In this document: in pieces, positions 10,701-20,785 of the stretch
Layout of the letters: every line of letters starts with the position of its first letter
Numbering within the stretch: the stretch's first letter is position 1
Assembly (NCBI RefSeq): GCF_001649575.2
Contig: NC_051448.1
Span: 16,766,593-16,830,592, forward strand
Length of the DNA: 64,000 nt
Source: Kryptolebias marmoratus
Taxonomy: Eukaryota; Chordata; Actinopteri; Cyprinodontiformes; Rivulidae
Reading direction: 5' to 3'
The notes under the pieces: generated by a model
What the model was told of the DNA's origin: nothing
Databases searched by the model: none
What the model saw: the letters and a program-made list of their open reading frames with translations, nothing else
Translations under genes and position numbers: made by a program

Positions 10701-13700
10701 TGCAGCAATAGGTTGTATTCAGCTCGGCTGCTAACGTGCTAACTCTTCTAGCTTGTCGCGAACGTTTGTTTTCAAAACAGCGTTACCTTGTAAGGAGAGA
10801 CAGGTGTTGCACCTCTGGTAGAGAGATCATGACTGACAGGGTTTTCCGCTGGATCAAATGTATCCAACCATCCAACAGCGCCCTCTTCAGTTTAGGGGGA
10901 ATCCCTCCCTCGGCTGCCGTACACAACTGAACGGGGGGCGGGGGGTCAGCGCGCCACGTGACTGAAAAGAGGAGAAACAAGAGCTCTGGTCCTTTATTAA
11001 AAGGCGTTTGAGCCACGTGAATGGTGTAACGGAAAGATTTAGTGGTTCTGACTTGAAAACGTCACCCTCAAAATCCAATATGGCTGCCTCGCACATGAAA
11101 AGTGGCGATAGCTGCAGCAGGGAACTTTTTATTTTCTCGTCCTGCTGTCAGTTTGAGTCTGTTAAATCAGTCGTACGCATTGTACTTTTCTTCCTCTATC
11201 GGGAAACACGTTCCCACAGTGTTTGGATATATAAAAGACAGAGGAGAAAAAACCTTGTTATTGGTAAAAAAAAATTACTTAAACGGCACAGCAAATCCTA
11301 CAGTTTTCAGCTGGAACACGGTCAGGTTGGGTGCGAGGTCGTTTCCACATCCGTGTTCAAACTTTAGAGGGAAGTTCAACCCTGAACAGGATGGAGCAGT
11401 GATAGAAGACAGGTGGATAGATGGATGTTTGTTGTTTACAGCAGCCCAAACCGGTGCTGCTATCAGACCTGCTGTCTGAAACCCACAGTTATTCTGGTAA
11501 CCTCCAGAAGAAACAAAAACCAGAGGGATGGCATCCACTAGAAAAAAAACCCCAAAAGACTAAATGTCAGCTGGACTGCATGGTCGCTGTAATGCTGTAG
11601 ATGAAACAGATGGGGGGGCTTCTTCCAGAGTGGTAACTGAATCATCACAAGTGGCTGAATACTTTGATGAGGATGAAACTGTGTCGTCACTGTGGTGCAG
11701 GGGAACCTTTCTGGTAGCAAGCAGTCGACAAAGAGTCCATGTAATTACTTTTTTCGTTAATTTATCAGCTGTCGTCGTCTACATTATGGTGAGCTGTTAA
11801 AGGAAAGTGGATCTCGATTAACTTTGCAGACGAGTATTTGATCCACCGGCGAACTGCCTGGTCTGCGCCGCGCCCCGCAGACGGTCCTGAAACGTGCAGC
11901 GAAGTCTCACTTCCACTCGAACATTCCCAAAATAAACATTACCTGTGCTGACATCGTGGTTTGCTGTGCGTATTACGTTTTTCCCCGTTTGAAGCTTTCG
12001 AATTTGGTGAAATTGGCAATTTACCAGCGATAAATTGAATTATCTAGGATAGGCTCTTGTTTGTCGAGGATAATTGTGAGGGTCGGGGGGGGGGGACAAA
12101 GGAAAAATGTATTCAGTGTCGCCGTTTTTATTTCTTGCAGTCTCCCGAGAGCGCTGAGGGCAAGGAAGCCTCCAAAGTCACAAAACAAGAGGTAAAGGTT
12201 TGAAGCGTGTCTGTGTGCTGGGTGCAGGTGTGTACGCCTCGGTTAACACGCTGTGCAGTTTTTGTTCTCCTACTCACAGTGGATGTATCTGAGTGAGAAA
12301 ATACACACAAGACAGGTTCGAGTGACAGTTCAGATCTCTTGAAGTGTGAATAGTTGATATCTTACCTGTTGTAGATAGCTCTCAGAACAACCTCAGTTTA
12401 GTTTTATTTTTTTCCTGGATTGACGAGCTAACGGCTAGTCTGAGCAGAGCCAAGACCAAAGTGGATTACTCGGATTACCTAAATATACGATGAAGCACTG
12501 GATGGATTTGACTGAACGTTTCAGGAAGTAATCAATGGATGTACTCCTACAGCTGATTAACGATTTGGCTATTAATGGCTGTTAGTCGGTTTTACAAATA
12601 TTGTGCTAAAATCTGATGTGGTAGTAGCTGAGAGTCATTCCCAGCAGGAACTCTGGAGTTGTTTTAGGACTCTGGTCTTGGCTGCACACCAGACTAGTTA
12701 GTTCATTAAACTCTGTTTCTTCAAACTGAGGTTGTTCAGAGAGCTATCTGCAACAGGTAAGACATTAATGATTCGTAACATTTTTACTCCAACAGAAAAT
12801 CCGAACCACGTTGTTAGTCTTTAATGGCATTTGTAACAGTCACCAATTAGATCAGCCCACAGAGGTACAACTGATATCTCCCTCTCTGTCACCATCTCCC
12901 TCTTATTTCTCTGTCTTTTTCATCATCACTTGCTCCGGCAGCCCACCAGAAGGTCAGAGAGATTGTCAGTGGTAAGTTTCGCTCTCCCCGTCCCTGTCCT
13001 CACCCCTGTCGCTGTCCTCTCCTCTCCCCCCTCCCAGACTCCTCTCGCTCTCCCGTTATAGCGTCATGCTACCAAGTCCTCGCCCAGCATTATGGGTCTG
13101 ATGAAGGCGATCGGCGTTCACAAATTCCAGAAACATGCTCCCAGAGGAGGGAGTCTGGCCCGGTGTGCATGTCTTTTCGCTGTTGTCTTTGTCCTTTGTC
13201 GCTGTGGTCAGCTGCACAACCGCTTGTAATGCAGAGCTGCATGGAGTAAAAAAAAAGGGTTAAATGACATTATCTCAGTAAGAGATATAATTAAAATAAA
13301 TCACATCTTTACGTTAAAACCAATGATTATGACTGGTTTGTTGTGATCATGCAGCTCTGCCACACAGGTGACGTGTTTCGATCCGTTTGCATGTTTAATC
13401 CGTCTGTAGAGACTTTGCATGTGTTTTGTACATTTGCATGTGTGCTTTAAAAGGAAATCGGGAACGTTTCGGGGAAACTGCTTTGCCACTGTCTCACCAG
13501 GAGTTCGATGAGCGGATCAGTCGGACCCCGAGTTCATAAATTAGATGTGTTTTGATGCGAAAACTCCCTCACGCCTTCATTTTAGCTTCCTATCAGAATG
13601 AGGAGAGTCTTAGCTGCTTATTTACCAATCGCTACAATGTAAAAAGTGTTTAAAATCTTTTATTAAATGTTTGGTGCCCAGATTTGGACAATCAAAAGGG

Positions 13701-14983
13701 TTCTATTCAGAGCACCGTGATGTGATTAAAGTAAAAATGACCAAAAACAACTTCCTTTCGCCTTCAGAGTCGGACTTCTTTCTGGCAACACATAGTAGAA
13801 ACTGTTGTCAACTTCAGCTTGAAAAACGGGACTGACTGATGTGTTTCCTGGTTTGGGCAGTGATTTTCTGTCCTGTGGAAGGAACGGAACGATCACTGGA
13901 CTGGAGATTGACCAGTGTGCGATTTTAGGAAGCTGGAAAGTCGATATATAAAACTACTGTATTTTACGGACTATAAGGCGCACTTAAAGCCTTCAGTTTT
14001 CTCTAAAAACGACAGCGCTCCTTATAATCCGGAGCGCCTTATATATGTAAGAAGTCGTGATGTTTTAGTACAACTTTCGTAAAATACAAAGTTGCACCGC
14101 TTGCAGCATTAAGGCTCAGTTATAGTCCAGCATGGCCACTCACTTAATAGCAATAACAACTGTAGTCCCTGCCACGTCTTCTTTTGACATGGGTTGCTGC
14201 CATCAAATTCAATATTACCTTAGAAATTGTACCATTTCGTAGTTTAAAATTTGACATGTTTCCTATGTTCCATTGTGAATAAAATATGGGTTTATCAGAT
14301 TAGCAAATCGCTGCATTCTGTTTTTGTTTACATTTTACACAGCGTCCCAACTTTTCCAGACATGGGGTTGTACTTTAACAACCCGCAGATGATAGACAAG
14401 TCAGTCTATGTTGTCTGGAGTCATTGTGTTGTAACAACACAGGTAGATCCCCTCAGGTTTACTGACTGGGGTAGGAGCTGAACAGACCCTACATATTCTG
14501 TCAACTAAAGCTGTAGGCATTTACAAACGGAGGGTTTTCTTTAATAGTAGTAAGAACTAGAATAACTACTCAAAAGCACAAAGAAGCTGCACGTTTGTTA
14601 GCTTTGTTTGATTCAAAACTTAAAAAATAAAGGAGAAAAACATTGTTTTCCTGACTAATACCAGGTAACTTTGTTGAGCCTTTGCAGTGTGACCAGTCAT
14701 CTAGTTAGTGAGTCATCCATGCCCCAAAGTTTGGCTTCTTCTGATGCTTTCAGAGCGTCTGCTAAACAACTAAATCAGCCTCCCAAAGCAAATTAGTTTA
14801 TTTTTTATTTATCAGTTTTTCATGAGATAATGTCTTCTGAAAATTAAAAAGAAAGAGTTAAATGTTGGTTGGTGATGTCATGTAGCCATTAGCATTATAC
14901 AACATCACACAGCTGCAAGCTGGTTTACATCAGTCTTATTCTTTATACTCACATATGAAGTATTTTATCATGACTAAAATCCT

Positions 14984-15022
<39 letters not shown>

Positions 15023-18000
15023 GAGTATGTATTTCCAAAGATGTCCAAGTATAGCACATTAAGTCTTATTCTACTTATTCTGGGACAACTGTTGCTTTTA
15101 CGTCTTGCATTCAGACTTCTACATATATGCTGGAGCAAATAAATCACATGATAGAAGTTTGTGACAGAAGCATCTCTGAAGCTCATGGCTTCAGGGTAGA
15201 TGGGGCTCACACTCAGTAGCCTAAAAATATCTGCAGAAAACCTGCTTAAACTGATTAGCTGGAATTTGAACTTCCATCGAAATATCAATAATAATAATAA
15301 AGGTCAGTTCAGTTTTAGGGATTGCAGATATTTGAAGCCACTTAACGTGACTTGTTTCAGACGGGAAGCTTGTTTCCAGCAGGGTGGTTAGACGGTCTGA
15401 TCCTCCCACGTCCTTCGTATTCGCTCTGATGACTTTCCCGAGCGTCTCGTGGCCGAGTTGGCATCATTTCAGACGGCGTTTGGCTCCAGCTGTGGAGATG
15501 ATGCTCCGCTGCCGCAGACGTTCCTTCTTAGACTTCCGTAACTTTGGAGAACAGTTTGTTCAGTTTTGCCTTCTGTGTAAATTTGCAGAAACCCGCTCCA
15601 CCCAAACCTGAGGCCAAGCCCAAGAAGGCTGTCGTCAAGGTAAAACACATACTCACACACACAAGTAATGGGACGATTGTGAATGCCCACTTCAGCTTGG
15701 AAGAGTCTGCTCACTTGCTTAAATTTTTTTTTTGTGTGGGAAAAAAGAGACAAATTTTTGAATCCTTAGACTCAAAAGATCAGATGCAAAATGATGTGTG
15801 GCGTTTGCGAGCTTACATCCAGTCCATGCTTTTATTTATTTAATTTTTTCCTTCATTTGTTTCCGGTCAGAAGGTTGCAGACGATAAGGGGCCGAAGGCG
15901 AAGAAAGGCGGCGCCAAGGGCAAGAAGGAAGACGGTCCCGCCCAGAATGGAGAGACCAAGACCAACGAGGTACGAAAGGATGATTAAAAAAACACTTTTT
16001 AATTACAAACAAGCAAACAAAATGACGCGTTTCTCTCCTCTTTTTGTGTCGATTTGTGTGCAAACACCTACAACCCTTCCATAATTCACCCCACAACCAC
16101 ACACGCGCTCCTTCTCTGAACAATGTCCCTCGAACACACACAGATCTTTGTGTCCCGTCCGTCTGTCAGCGTGTCCTCCAGCCGAAGCACGGCCCCCTCC
16201 TTGATGTCAGTCAGGGGACAGAGTGAGACAGTCAGAGTTAAGGGTACGGCTCGGTGTTTCAGCCTAACTCCTGCTGTGTGTGTGTGTATGAGACACTAAC
16301 AGTTTTTTTAACAGACATTCACTCACCCTGCGTGCTGTGGAGTGCCGTGGTCATCGTTTGTGTACATGAAGGAGTAACAGAGAGTGTAGAAACAAAATAT
16401 CCTAACCCCAGTAATTCCCTTTCTTGTTAAAGATGCTGATATTTAAAAAAAAATGCTGAAAAAAGGGAAAACTGATGGATTAGATAAGCGTGAGTAGCAC
16501 CGGTTGCTCAGAATCTGACTGGTGATCGCAACTCAAATGTTCTTTTTGTCACCACTGCCAAAAGAAGGGCAATAATGTTTTTGCCTCTGTGTGTGTGTGT
16601 GTGATTCTGTGCAAAAGTTACAAATAATATCTTACCTGTTGTAGATAGCTCTTTGGAGAAATAAGAGTTTAATTTTGACCAAATTGACAAACTAGCAGCT
16701 AACCTAAACGGACTCAGGACCAAAAGGGACTGCTGCTGCTTTAAATGAACTCATTTTCAGGTTATTTTATAGACCGTTACATGTTTTTTTAATATAGAGT
16801 CTGGTTGTTTGTGAGCACAAACAGCAGCAGCAGTTAGTTGTAGCACTTTCTGTGCAGCCTGGAGCACCTCCAGCAGAAATATCGCTGCCAGAGTACCAAT
16901 GTAATACAAAGCTGATTGTGGCGTAAACGCTTATTTAAATAAAGTTTGTTGTTTTAAGACAGCAGCAGTCCACTAGTGACTAGCCAATAGCTCGTCAATC
17001 CAGTCTGAACTAAACCCCAGTTTTTCCTAACTGAGGCCGTTCAAAGAGCTATCTGCAACAGGTAAGATATTAATTGTTCCTAACCCCTCGGCAGAACTCC
17101 ACTTAAAGAGGTTTGAACTATAGTTTTAAGTTCAGCTGTTAGCTTTTGTCTCTTGGCTGCAAAATAATTGGTTTGACTTCCAAGACAATCAAGACCTTTG
17201 TTTTATTTTACAGAAGTCTCACGCCATTCTTGCTGGAAATTAAATTTCTACTTTTTTGTAGCTCAACTAATGCAATGATTGCGTTACCTGCTATGACTCA
17301 ACCTGACTGTAAATACTTTGGTTCTCGGATTTGTCCTTTTTTCCTTTCTGCAGCAGTTCTTTGGTGCTCGTAGGATTAGCTGCGGGTTAAAAATGGCGCC
17401 CTTGCCATGACAGGGAGACCGTACGCGAAACGTCCTGTTTGTAGATGAACCTCCCCGTTAACTCGGAGTTCAGGAATATCCAACCGCATTTTGTAATGAG
17501 CTTTACTACAGTAATACAAAAGTTCAATAGCTCTATCTAAAGAAAAACAAGAGGTAATACAGCTCTGGTAGTTTCTCAAAGTGTTTTTAGAATCATAATC
17601 CATGATCTGTAATTAGTGCCTACAGTTTATAAATCAAGTAGCTTCTTTCTCCGTAGAACAAGGTGAGCATGTGTCTGCAGGAACATTTTGGAGCTGTGAG
17701 AAAATGAATCTTTACTTAAATGTTACGTCTCATTTTATTTTGAAGTCAAACTACTTTGGACTCAGATACCTAAAGCAGCAGAAACTGCTTCTACTGAACT
17801 GTTTTTTTTTAGCTGGATCGGTCTCAGGAGCCGACAAACTGTAGCGTTGGCGGGTAAATCCCTGTCCCCGGCTGTTAACACCTTGTCCACATGGAGACGC
17901 AACAGTCCTTTTATCAGTCATGTCTACAAATATCCTCGCAAACACAGCACCGATTCTAGAAATGTCTTTATAAACCCATCCACCCATCCGTTTTCTTAAC

Positions 18001-18639
18001 TCGCTTCTTCTTTCCAAGTCGCGGGGAGCTGGTGTCTATCTCCAGCAGTCAGTGTGCGAGAGGCGGGGGACACCCTGGACAGGTCGCAAGTCCATCACAG
18101 GGACACGTAGAGACAAACGAGACAAGCAACCATTCACTCACATCTAGGGACAATATAGAGTTACCAGTGAACCTAACAGGCATGTTTTTGGTCTGGTTCA
18201 TGCACACAGAAACACTGAAAACTACCCAGATCGTTGTAGTAACTACGCCAGGCCTGTAAGTGGCGCCGTAACACTGCTAAGAAAACACACCAGAAACAGG
18301 AAACAAGGCGTGGAGCATGAGCAGAAAGCTTCTAGGCTGAGTACAAACTGTAAACACAACAGCAACAAAAAAACAAAAAGGATGTGTTTGGTTTGTACTT
18401 CTGGTAGAAAATACGGAAAAAAACTCTCAACAAACGGCCATTTTCTAAAACGAACGCAGGAAATGTTCGGGACAACATCCTTTTGTGGACTTCTGAAGCA
18501 GCCGCTCACAAGCGGAGAGTTCCTCTGTAACCTCTAGCTGGAGTTCGGTGTAGTTTGTCTTTGTCTGAGCTTTCTTTCCACCTTTTCATCCCGGCAGGTA
18601 ACTGAAGTGGCAGAGGAGGCGTCTGACGAGAAGGCGTAA
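7715..18639 (+). CDS. hmgn3: HMGN3, high mobility group nucleosome-binding protein (six coding exons, 95 aa)
   Basis: HMGN proteins bind the nucleosome acidic patch, compete with linker histone and open chromatin. Coding exons: 7715-7729, 12141-12191, 12942-12971, 15589-15639, 15871-15969, 18598-18639. All introns are GT-AG and all six exons are multiples of three (phase 0). The product is 95 aa, against about 99 for human HMGN3a. It begins MPKRKSPE, continues with SKVTKQEPTRRS (diagnostic of HMGN3 rather than HMGN1/2), then KPAPPKPEAKPKKA, a Lys/Gly-rich middle with AKGKKE and NGETKT, and a short acidic C-terminus (residues 83-95). The conserved octapeptide RRSARLSA reads RRSERLSV here (residues 25-32). 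phip follows about 6.5 kb downstream in the same orientation, as in mammals, which supports the HMGN3 identity. A possible extra 6-nt exon at 17657-17662 is discussed in the findings. Confidence 0.93.
8454..9275 (+). repeat. Interspersed repeat family A, about four head-to-tail units
   Basis: Each unit starts near a sequence like AGCAAAATATCTCACGAAC, passes through TTCAAGATGGCCGCC, and ends near TGGTAGTAGCTGAGAGTC. Units begin at about 8454, 8645, 8937 and 9165; the last is partial. Related copies occur at 12517-12650, 28142-28575, 35225-35345, 39155-39345 and, inverted, 49385-49600. I see no inverted termini or coding capacity. The class is unknown, and I recognise the sequence only as a common type in teleost genomes. 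Confidence 0.75.
10850..11110. promoter_or_regulatory. Candidate intronic regulatory patch (GC box, two E-boxes)
   Basis: Inside hmgn3 intron 1 a GC-rich patch carries a G-rich GC-box-like run at 10932-10946, two CACGTG E-boxes at 10955-10960 and 11014-11019, and CCAATATGGCTGCC near 11075. Flanking sequence is AT-rich, so the patch stands out. It could be an internal promoter or enhancer, but no open frame or transcript evidence supports either. Confidence 0.3.
12141..12191 (+). CDS. hmgn3: hmgn3 coding exon 2 (residues 6-22)
   Basis: It encodes SPESAEGKEASKVTKQE, 17 codons. The SPE..EGK..SKVTKQE pattern is what separates HMGN3 from the other HMGN paralogues. The acceptor is TTTCTTGCAG and the donor GTAAAG. 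Confidence 0.93.
12340..12790. mobile_element. Inverted-repeat element family B, copy 2 (with nested repeat)
   Basis: The left end, near 12355, reads ATATCTTACCTGTTGTAGAT. The right end, near 12740-12770, reads GAGAGCTATCTGCAACAGGT, its inverted counterpart. A piece of repeat family A (12517-12650) has inserted in the middle. The element lies across hmgn3 intron 2. It has no coding capacity and looks like a non-autonomous DNA transposon of the MITE or foldback kind. Confidence 0.65.
12942..12971 (+). CDS. hmgn3: hmgn3 coding exon 3 (residues 23-32, PTRRSERLSV)
   Basis: This 30-nt exon encodes the core of the nucleosome-binding domain. The acceptor is GCTCCGGCAG and the donor GTAAGT. The mammalian core RRSARLSA has two changes here, Ala to Glu (residue 28) and Ala to Val (residue 32). 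The acidic-patch contact residues Arg, Ser, Arg and Leu are kept. Confidence 0.9.
13954..14060. mobile_element. Terminal-inverted-repeat element family C, truncated copy
   Basis: It begins CTACTGTATTTTACGGACTA and contains TATAATCCGGAGCGCCTTAT. This is the same end sequence as the complete copy at 23314-23642. Only one end is recognisable here. Elements with this CCGTATTTTCCG..CTATAAGGCGC signature are very common in fish genomes. No protein is encoded. Confidence 0.6.
14205..14376 (-). mobile_element. DNA transposon family D, terminal fragment
   Basis: It ends TTCCAGACATGGGGTTGTAC (14357-14376), preceded by TTTACATTTTACACAGCGTC. This is the reverse complement of the terminus at 63346 and matches the terminus at 35098. 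Only about 170 bp is left. It is a non-coding relic. Confidence 0.6.
14985..15022. repeat. TA/CA dinucleotide microsatellite
   Basis: About 15 TA units are followed by four CA units, in hmgn3 intron 3. Confidence 0.9.
15589..15639 (+). CDS. hmgn3: hmgn3 coding exon 4 (residues 33-49)
   Basis: It encodes KPAPPKPEAKPKKAVVK, the second half of the nucleosome-binding domain, nearly identical to the mammalian HMGN3 segment. The acceptor is AATTTGCAG and the donor GTAAAA. Confidence 0.93.
15871..15969 (+). CDS. hmgn3: hmgn3 coding exon 5 (residues 50-82)
   Basis: It encodes the Lys/Gly-rich middle (KAKKGGAKGKKEDG) and the conserved NGETKT motif found near the end of HMGN proteins. Between them these cover the second nuclear localisation region and the start of the regulatory domain. 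The acceptor is CCGGTCAG and the donor GTACGA. Confidence 0.92.
16620..17110. mobile_element. Inverted-repeat element family B, copy 3 (best preserved)
   Basis: The left end reads ATATCTTACCTGTTGTAGAT (from about 16630). The right end reads GAGCTATCTGCAACAGGTAA (17046-17065), its inverted complement. The interior includes TAGTTGTAGCACTTTCTGTG, which also occurs in degenerate form near 430. It has no open frame, and I infer a non-autonomous DNA element mobilised by a partner elsewhere. Confidence 0.7.
17972..18215 (-). mobile_element. L2/CR1-type LINE 3' end fragment
   Basis: The top strand shows CCCATCCACCCATCCG, then GGCGGGGGACACCCTGGACA, GGTCGCAAGTCCATCACAGG and GGGACAATATAGAGTTACCA. I know this as the reverse complement of a common teleost LINE 3' tail. 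It is non-coding and 5'-truncated. Confidence 0.6.
18598..18639 (+). CDS. hmgn3: hmgn3 coding exon 6 (residues 83-95 and stop)
   Basis: It encodes VTEVAEEASDEKA and ends at TAA 18637-18639. The acidic C-terminus is the chromatin-regulatory end of HMGN proteins. The exon begins GTAACT directly after CCGGCAG, so the acceptor abuts a donor-like hexamer. An acidic stretch, in frame, ending just before a 3' UTR supports the assignment. This is the least conserved part of the family. Confidence 0.82.
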   Translation, partial: VTEVAEEASDEKA

Positions 18640-19500
18640 AAAAAAAAAAGGACACGGACGAGCTCGTCCCCCTTCCGACTCCATGGCAGCAAAGCATTTC
18701 TTTTGAATTTTTTTTTTTTTTACTGATGATTTTTTGTACCATGCTCATATTTTTAGACTTGTGATAGTAGAGACCAACAACCAGCAGCCCCACTCCACGC
18801 CATCTCCACGCATTACTTCCTGTGACCTTCCAGTCCGGCTTGGTTCTCCGTTTCCGCGTCGCCGTAGGTCCCAGTAGAAGTCAAAAGGCACAACGAAGCA
18901 GTTCCAGCAGACAGCTGCACATGTTCTTTTTGCAAACTCCTGAAAACAGGGGGGGGGCATAAACGTGACTGTTACGCTCTTTAAACCGCCTTCATCTGTA
19001 ATCGCTCCTCTTTGACAAACGATGATGATCGTTATTGGCACTCTGCCTGTAAGACGCTTCAGCCATGAAGGGTACGGTGAGCACGTATGAGCCATGCAGA
19101 GCGGGGGGACAAAAAAACCCCATCTCCGTGTACGCCACGAGGAACATGTGCAGCTTTTTAAAAAAAACAAACAAACTACATTTTAGAATCATCGTTTTAC
19201 CACTTTTTTTTTTTGTCTGTGTGTTTTGGAGTGCAAGTGTTTGACTTTGTCTCTGTGTTTGACTTTGTTCATTGTTTAAATTTTTTTTTTTAATACCCCC
19301 CCCCCTTCTCGAACGCCTCGTCCTGCAGCAGAGTGACATAGCAATAACGAGTGGTGCTTCTGTTCTAGACGGCTCTATTGGCTTTGGACCCTTTTGAGTT
19401 TCATCTTGTTAGGAGAATATTTTGAAATAAAAGAAAAACCTTGTGTCATACCAGAGTGTGTGTGTGTTTTGTTATATCTGGTAATAAAGCTTATGCGTAA
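18640..19500 (+). promoter_or_regulatory. hmgn3: hmgn3 3' UTR and polyadenylation signals
   Basis: After the stop codon comes about 790 nt without coding potential. AATAAA is then present at 19426-19431, followed 25-40 nt later by GT-rich TGTGTGTGTTTTGTT, a typical downstream element. A second AATAAA is at 19483-19488. A 3' UTR of 0.8 kb, long relative to the 0.29-kb coding region, is usual for HMGN genes. Confidence 0.72.
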
Positions 19501-19621
19501 ATTACAGCATGCACGTTTTTTTTCCATTCTGCTTTCTGTAAGCGTTTCGGTTTGGAGGCCTTTTTTTCCCAAAGTTTTCAGGGTTAAAAGTACTCTTTAA
19601 ACAAGCAGAAAGCCACATCTT

Positions 19622-19649
<28 letters not shown>
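19622..19649. repeat. GT dinucleotide microsatellite
   Basis: An uninterrupted run of about 14 GT units, 130 bp past the last hmgn3 poly(A) signal. Confidence 0.95.
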
Positions 19650-19653
<4 letters not shown>

Positions 19654-20785
19654 CGCCAGGGCCACACGGCTGTATTAAATACAACTGCTGCGTCAGGAAG
19701 TGAAAGGTCAGCGTTTGACAGAGCGGTGGGACCTGTGGAGCCACGCGGCCTCTTCGGCTGTCATTCGGACCCGCAGACCAGTGGCTGCTGCGTGGAGTCG
19801 CGATTCCTGAAGACTAAATCAGAGGTCAATAATGTTCCCCCCAGTGTCAACGCGACCGCGTGGACCTCACCAGCTAAAACCAGTCGAACGGTGACCAGAA
19901 GATGTAATTGTAGAAACGCCAGAAATACTGATAGTTGCTGTGGTACAGCTAAATGTGAGCTGAAACGCCTTGAATTCAATCCAAAGATCTCGTGACACAA
20001 TCATTACAATGAGTCGTGTTACAGAAACCACAGGAAAGTCTTATGTCTTATTCACCATGATTAAAAGTTAGACATTAAAAACCAAAACAAAGAATGGTTT
20101 CATATGTGTTGGTCAGAACTGGCGTTATGAATGAACCGACCCTGATATTCTTCCATTGATCAATAAGCTAACTCGTGCAGCTGATGGGTTTCTGTTTAAC
20201 GCTGTGAAGCTGCGATCGGATCGGCCGAGGGGCTGAAAGTAACGCTTCCTCGTGGTCACGTCAACCTGCACCGATACATTTCCTCTTTAGGGTTCAGGGC
20301 CACAGGTGATGAAAAACACTCAAGTGCAGTTTAATTAAGTTAGGTTTGCATAATTAAAACACAGATCAAAGATATTAAGAAAAAAGAATAATGACATCAA
20401 CCCAGTAGGCTTATATAAAGCCTCCACCTAAATAGTATAGAAAATTTATAATTTAGTCCTTCATCAATTGATCATAAATTTATGAAATACAATCAGAAAA
20501 CAAAAACACATCTATAAAGTATTATTGGTAATTTAAAACATGTACAAAAATATGTAACAATGAAAAAGTGACAATCACAACTCTTTAATTAAATACAGCC
20601 TTAACTAATGTTTAAACTCTTGTTTTACCGAGTGTGAAAAGTCACTCCAAAGTTCAGAGAGAAAACTGACCTCTACTGGGCTGATATTTAGGAAAATGAA
20701 GACGAGTTCAGGAAGAACTACACTGCATTTTTGGTTTAAAGTAATGAGTGAAAAGCATTGATATCTCTTCTTGACTTTCATAAAT

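Larger units (their letters stand above)
7730..12140 (+). other. hmgn3: hmgn3 intron 1 (4.4 kb)
   Basis: No coding exon is visible. The first 700 bp are GC-rich (CpG island shore). From about 8454 to 9275 lies a run of related repeat units with AAGATGGCNGCC motifs. 9300-10600 is AT-rich with nothing recognisable. 10900-11110 is a second small GC-rich patch with two CACGTG E-boxes. A poly-G run sits near 12087. Confidence 0.75.
12972..15588 (+). other. hmgn3: hmgn3 intron 3 (2.6 kb)
   Basis: No coding exon is visible between exons 3 and 4. The intron holds a fragment of the GCGC-type inverted-repeat element (from 13954), the end of a DNA transposon (14205-14376), and a TA/CA microsatellite at 14985-15022. 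The remainder is unremarkable AT-rich sequence. Confidence 0.7.
15970..18597 (+). other. hmgn3: hmgn3 intron 5 (2.6 kb)
   Basis: The intron contains an inverted-repeat element (16620-17110), a short LINE 3' fragment (17972-18215) and a candidate 6-nt microexon at 17657-17662. Otherwise no coding sequence is seen. Confidence 0.7.

Noticed and set aside
7715..18639. Assignment of the HMGN gene to HMGN1 or HMGN2
   Set aside because: Exons 2 and 4 carry the HMGN3-specific SKVTKQEPTRRS and KPAPPKPE patterns, and the neighbour is phip.
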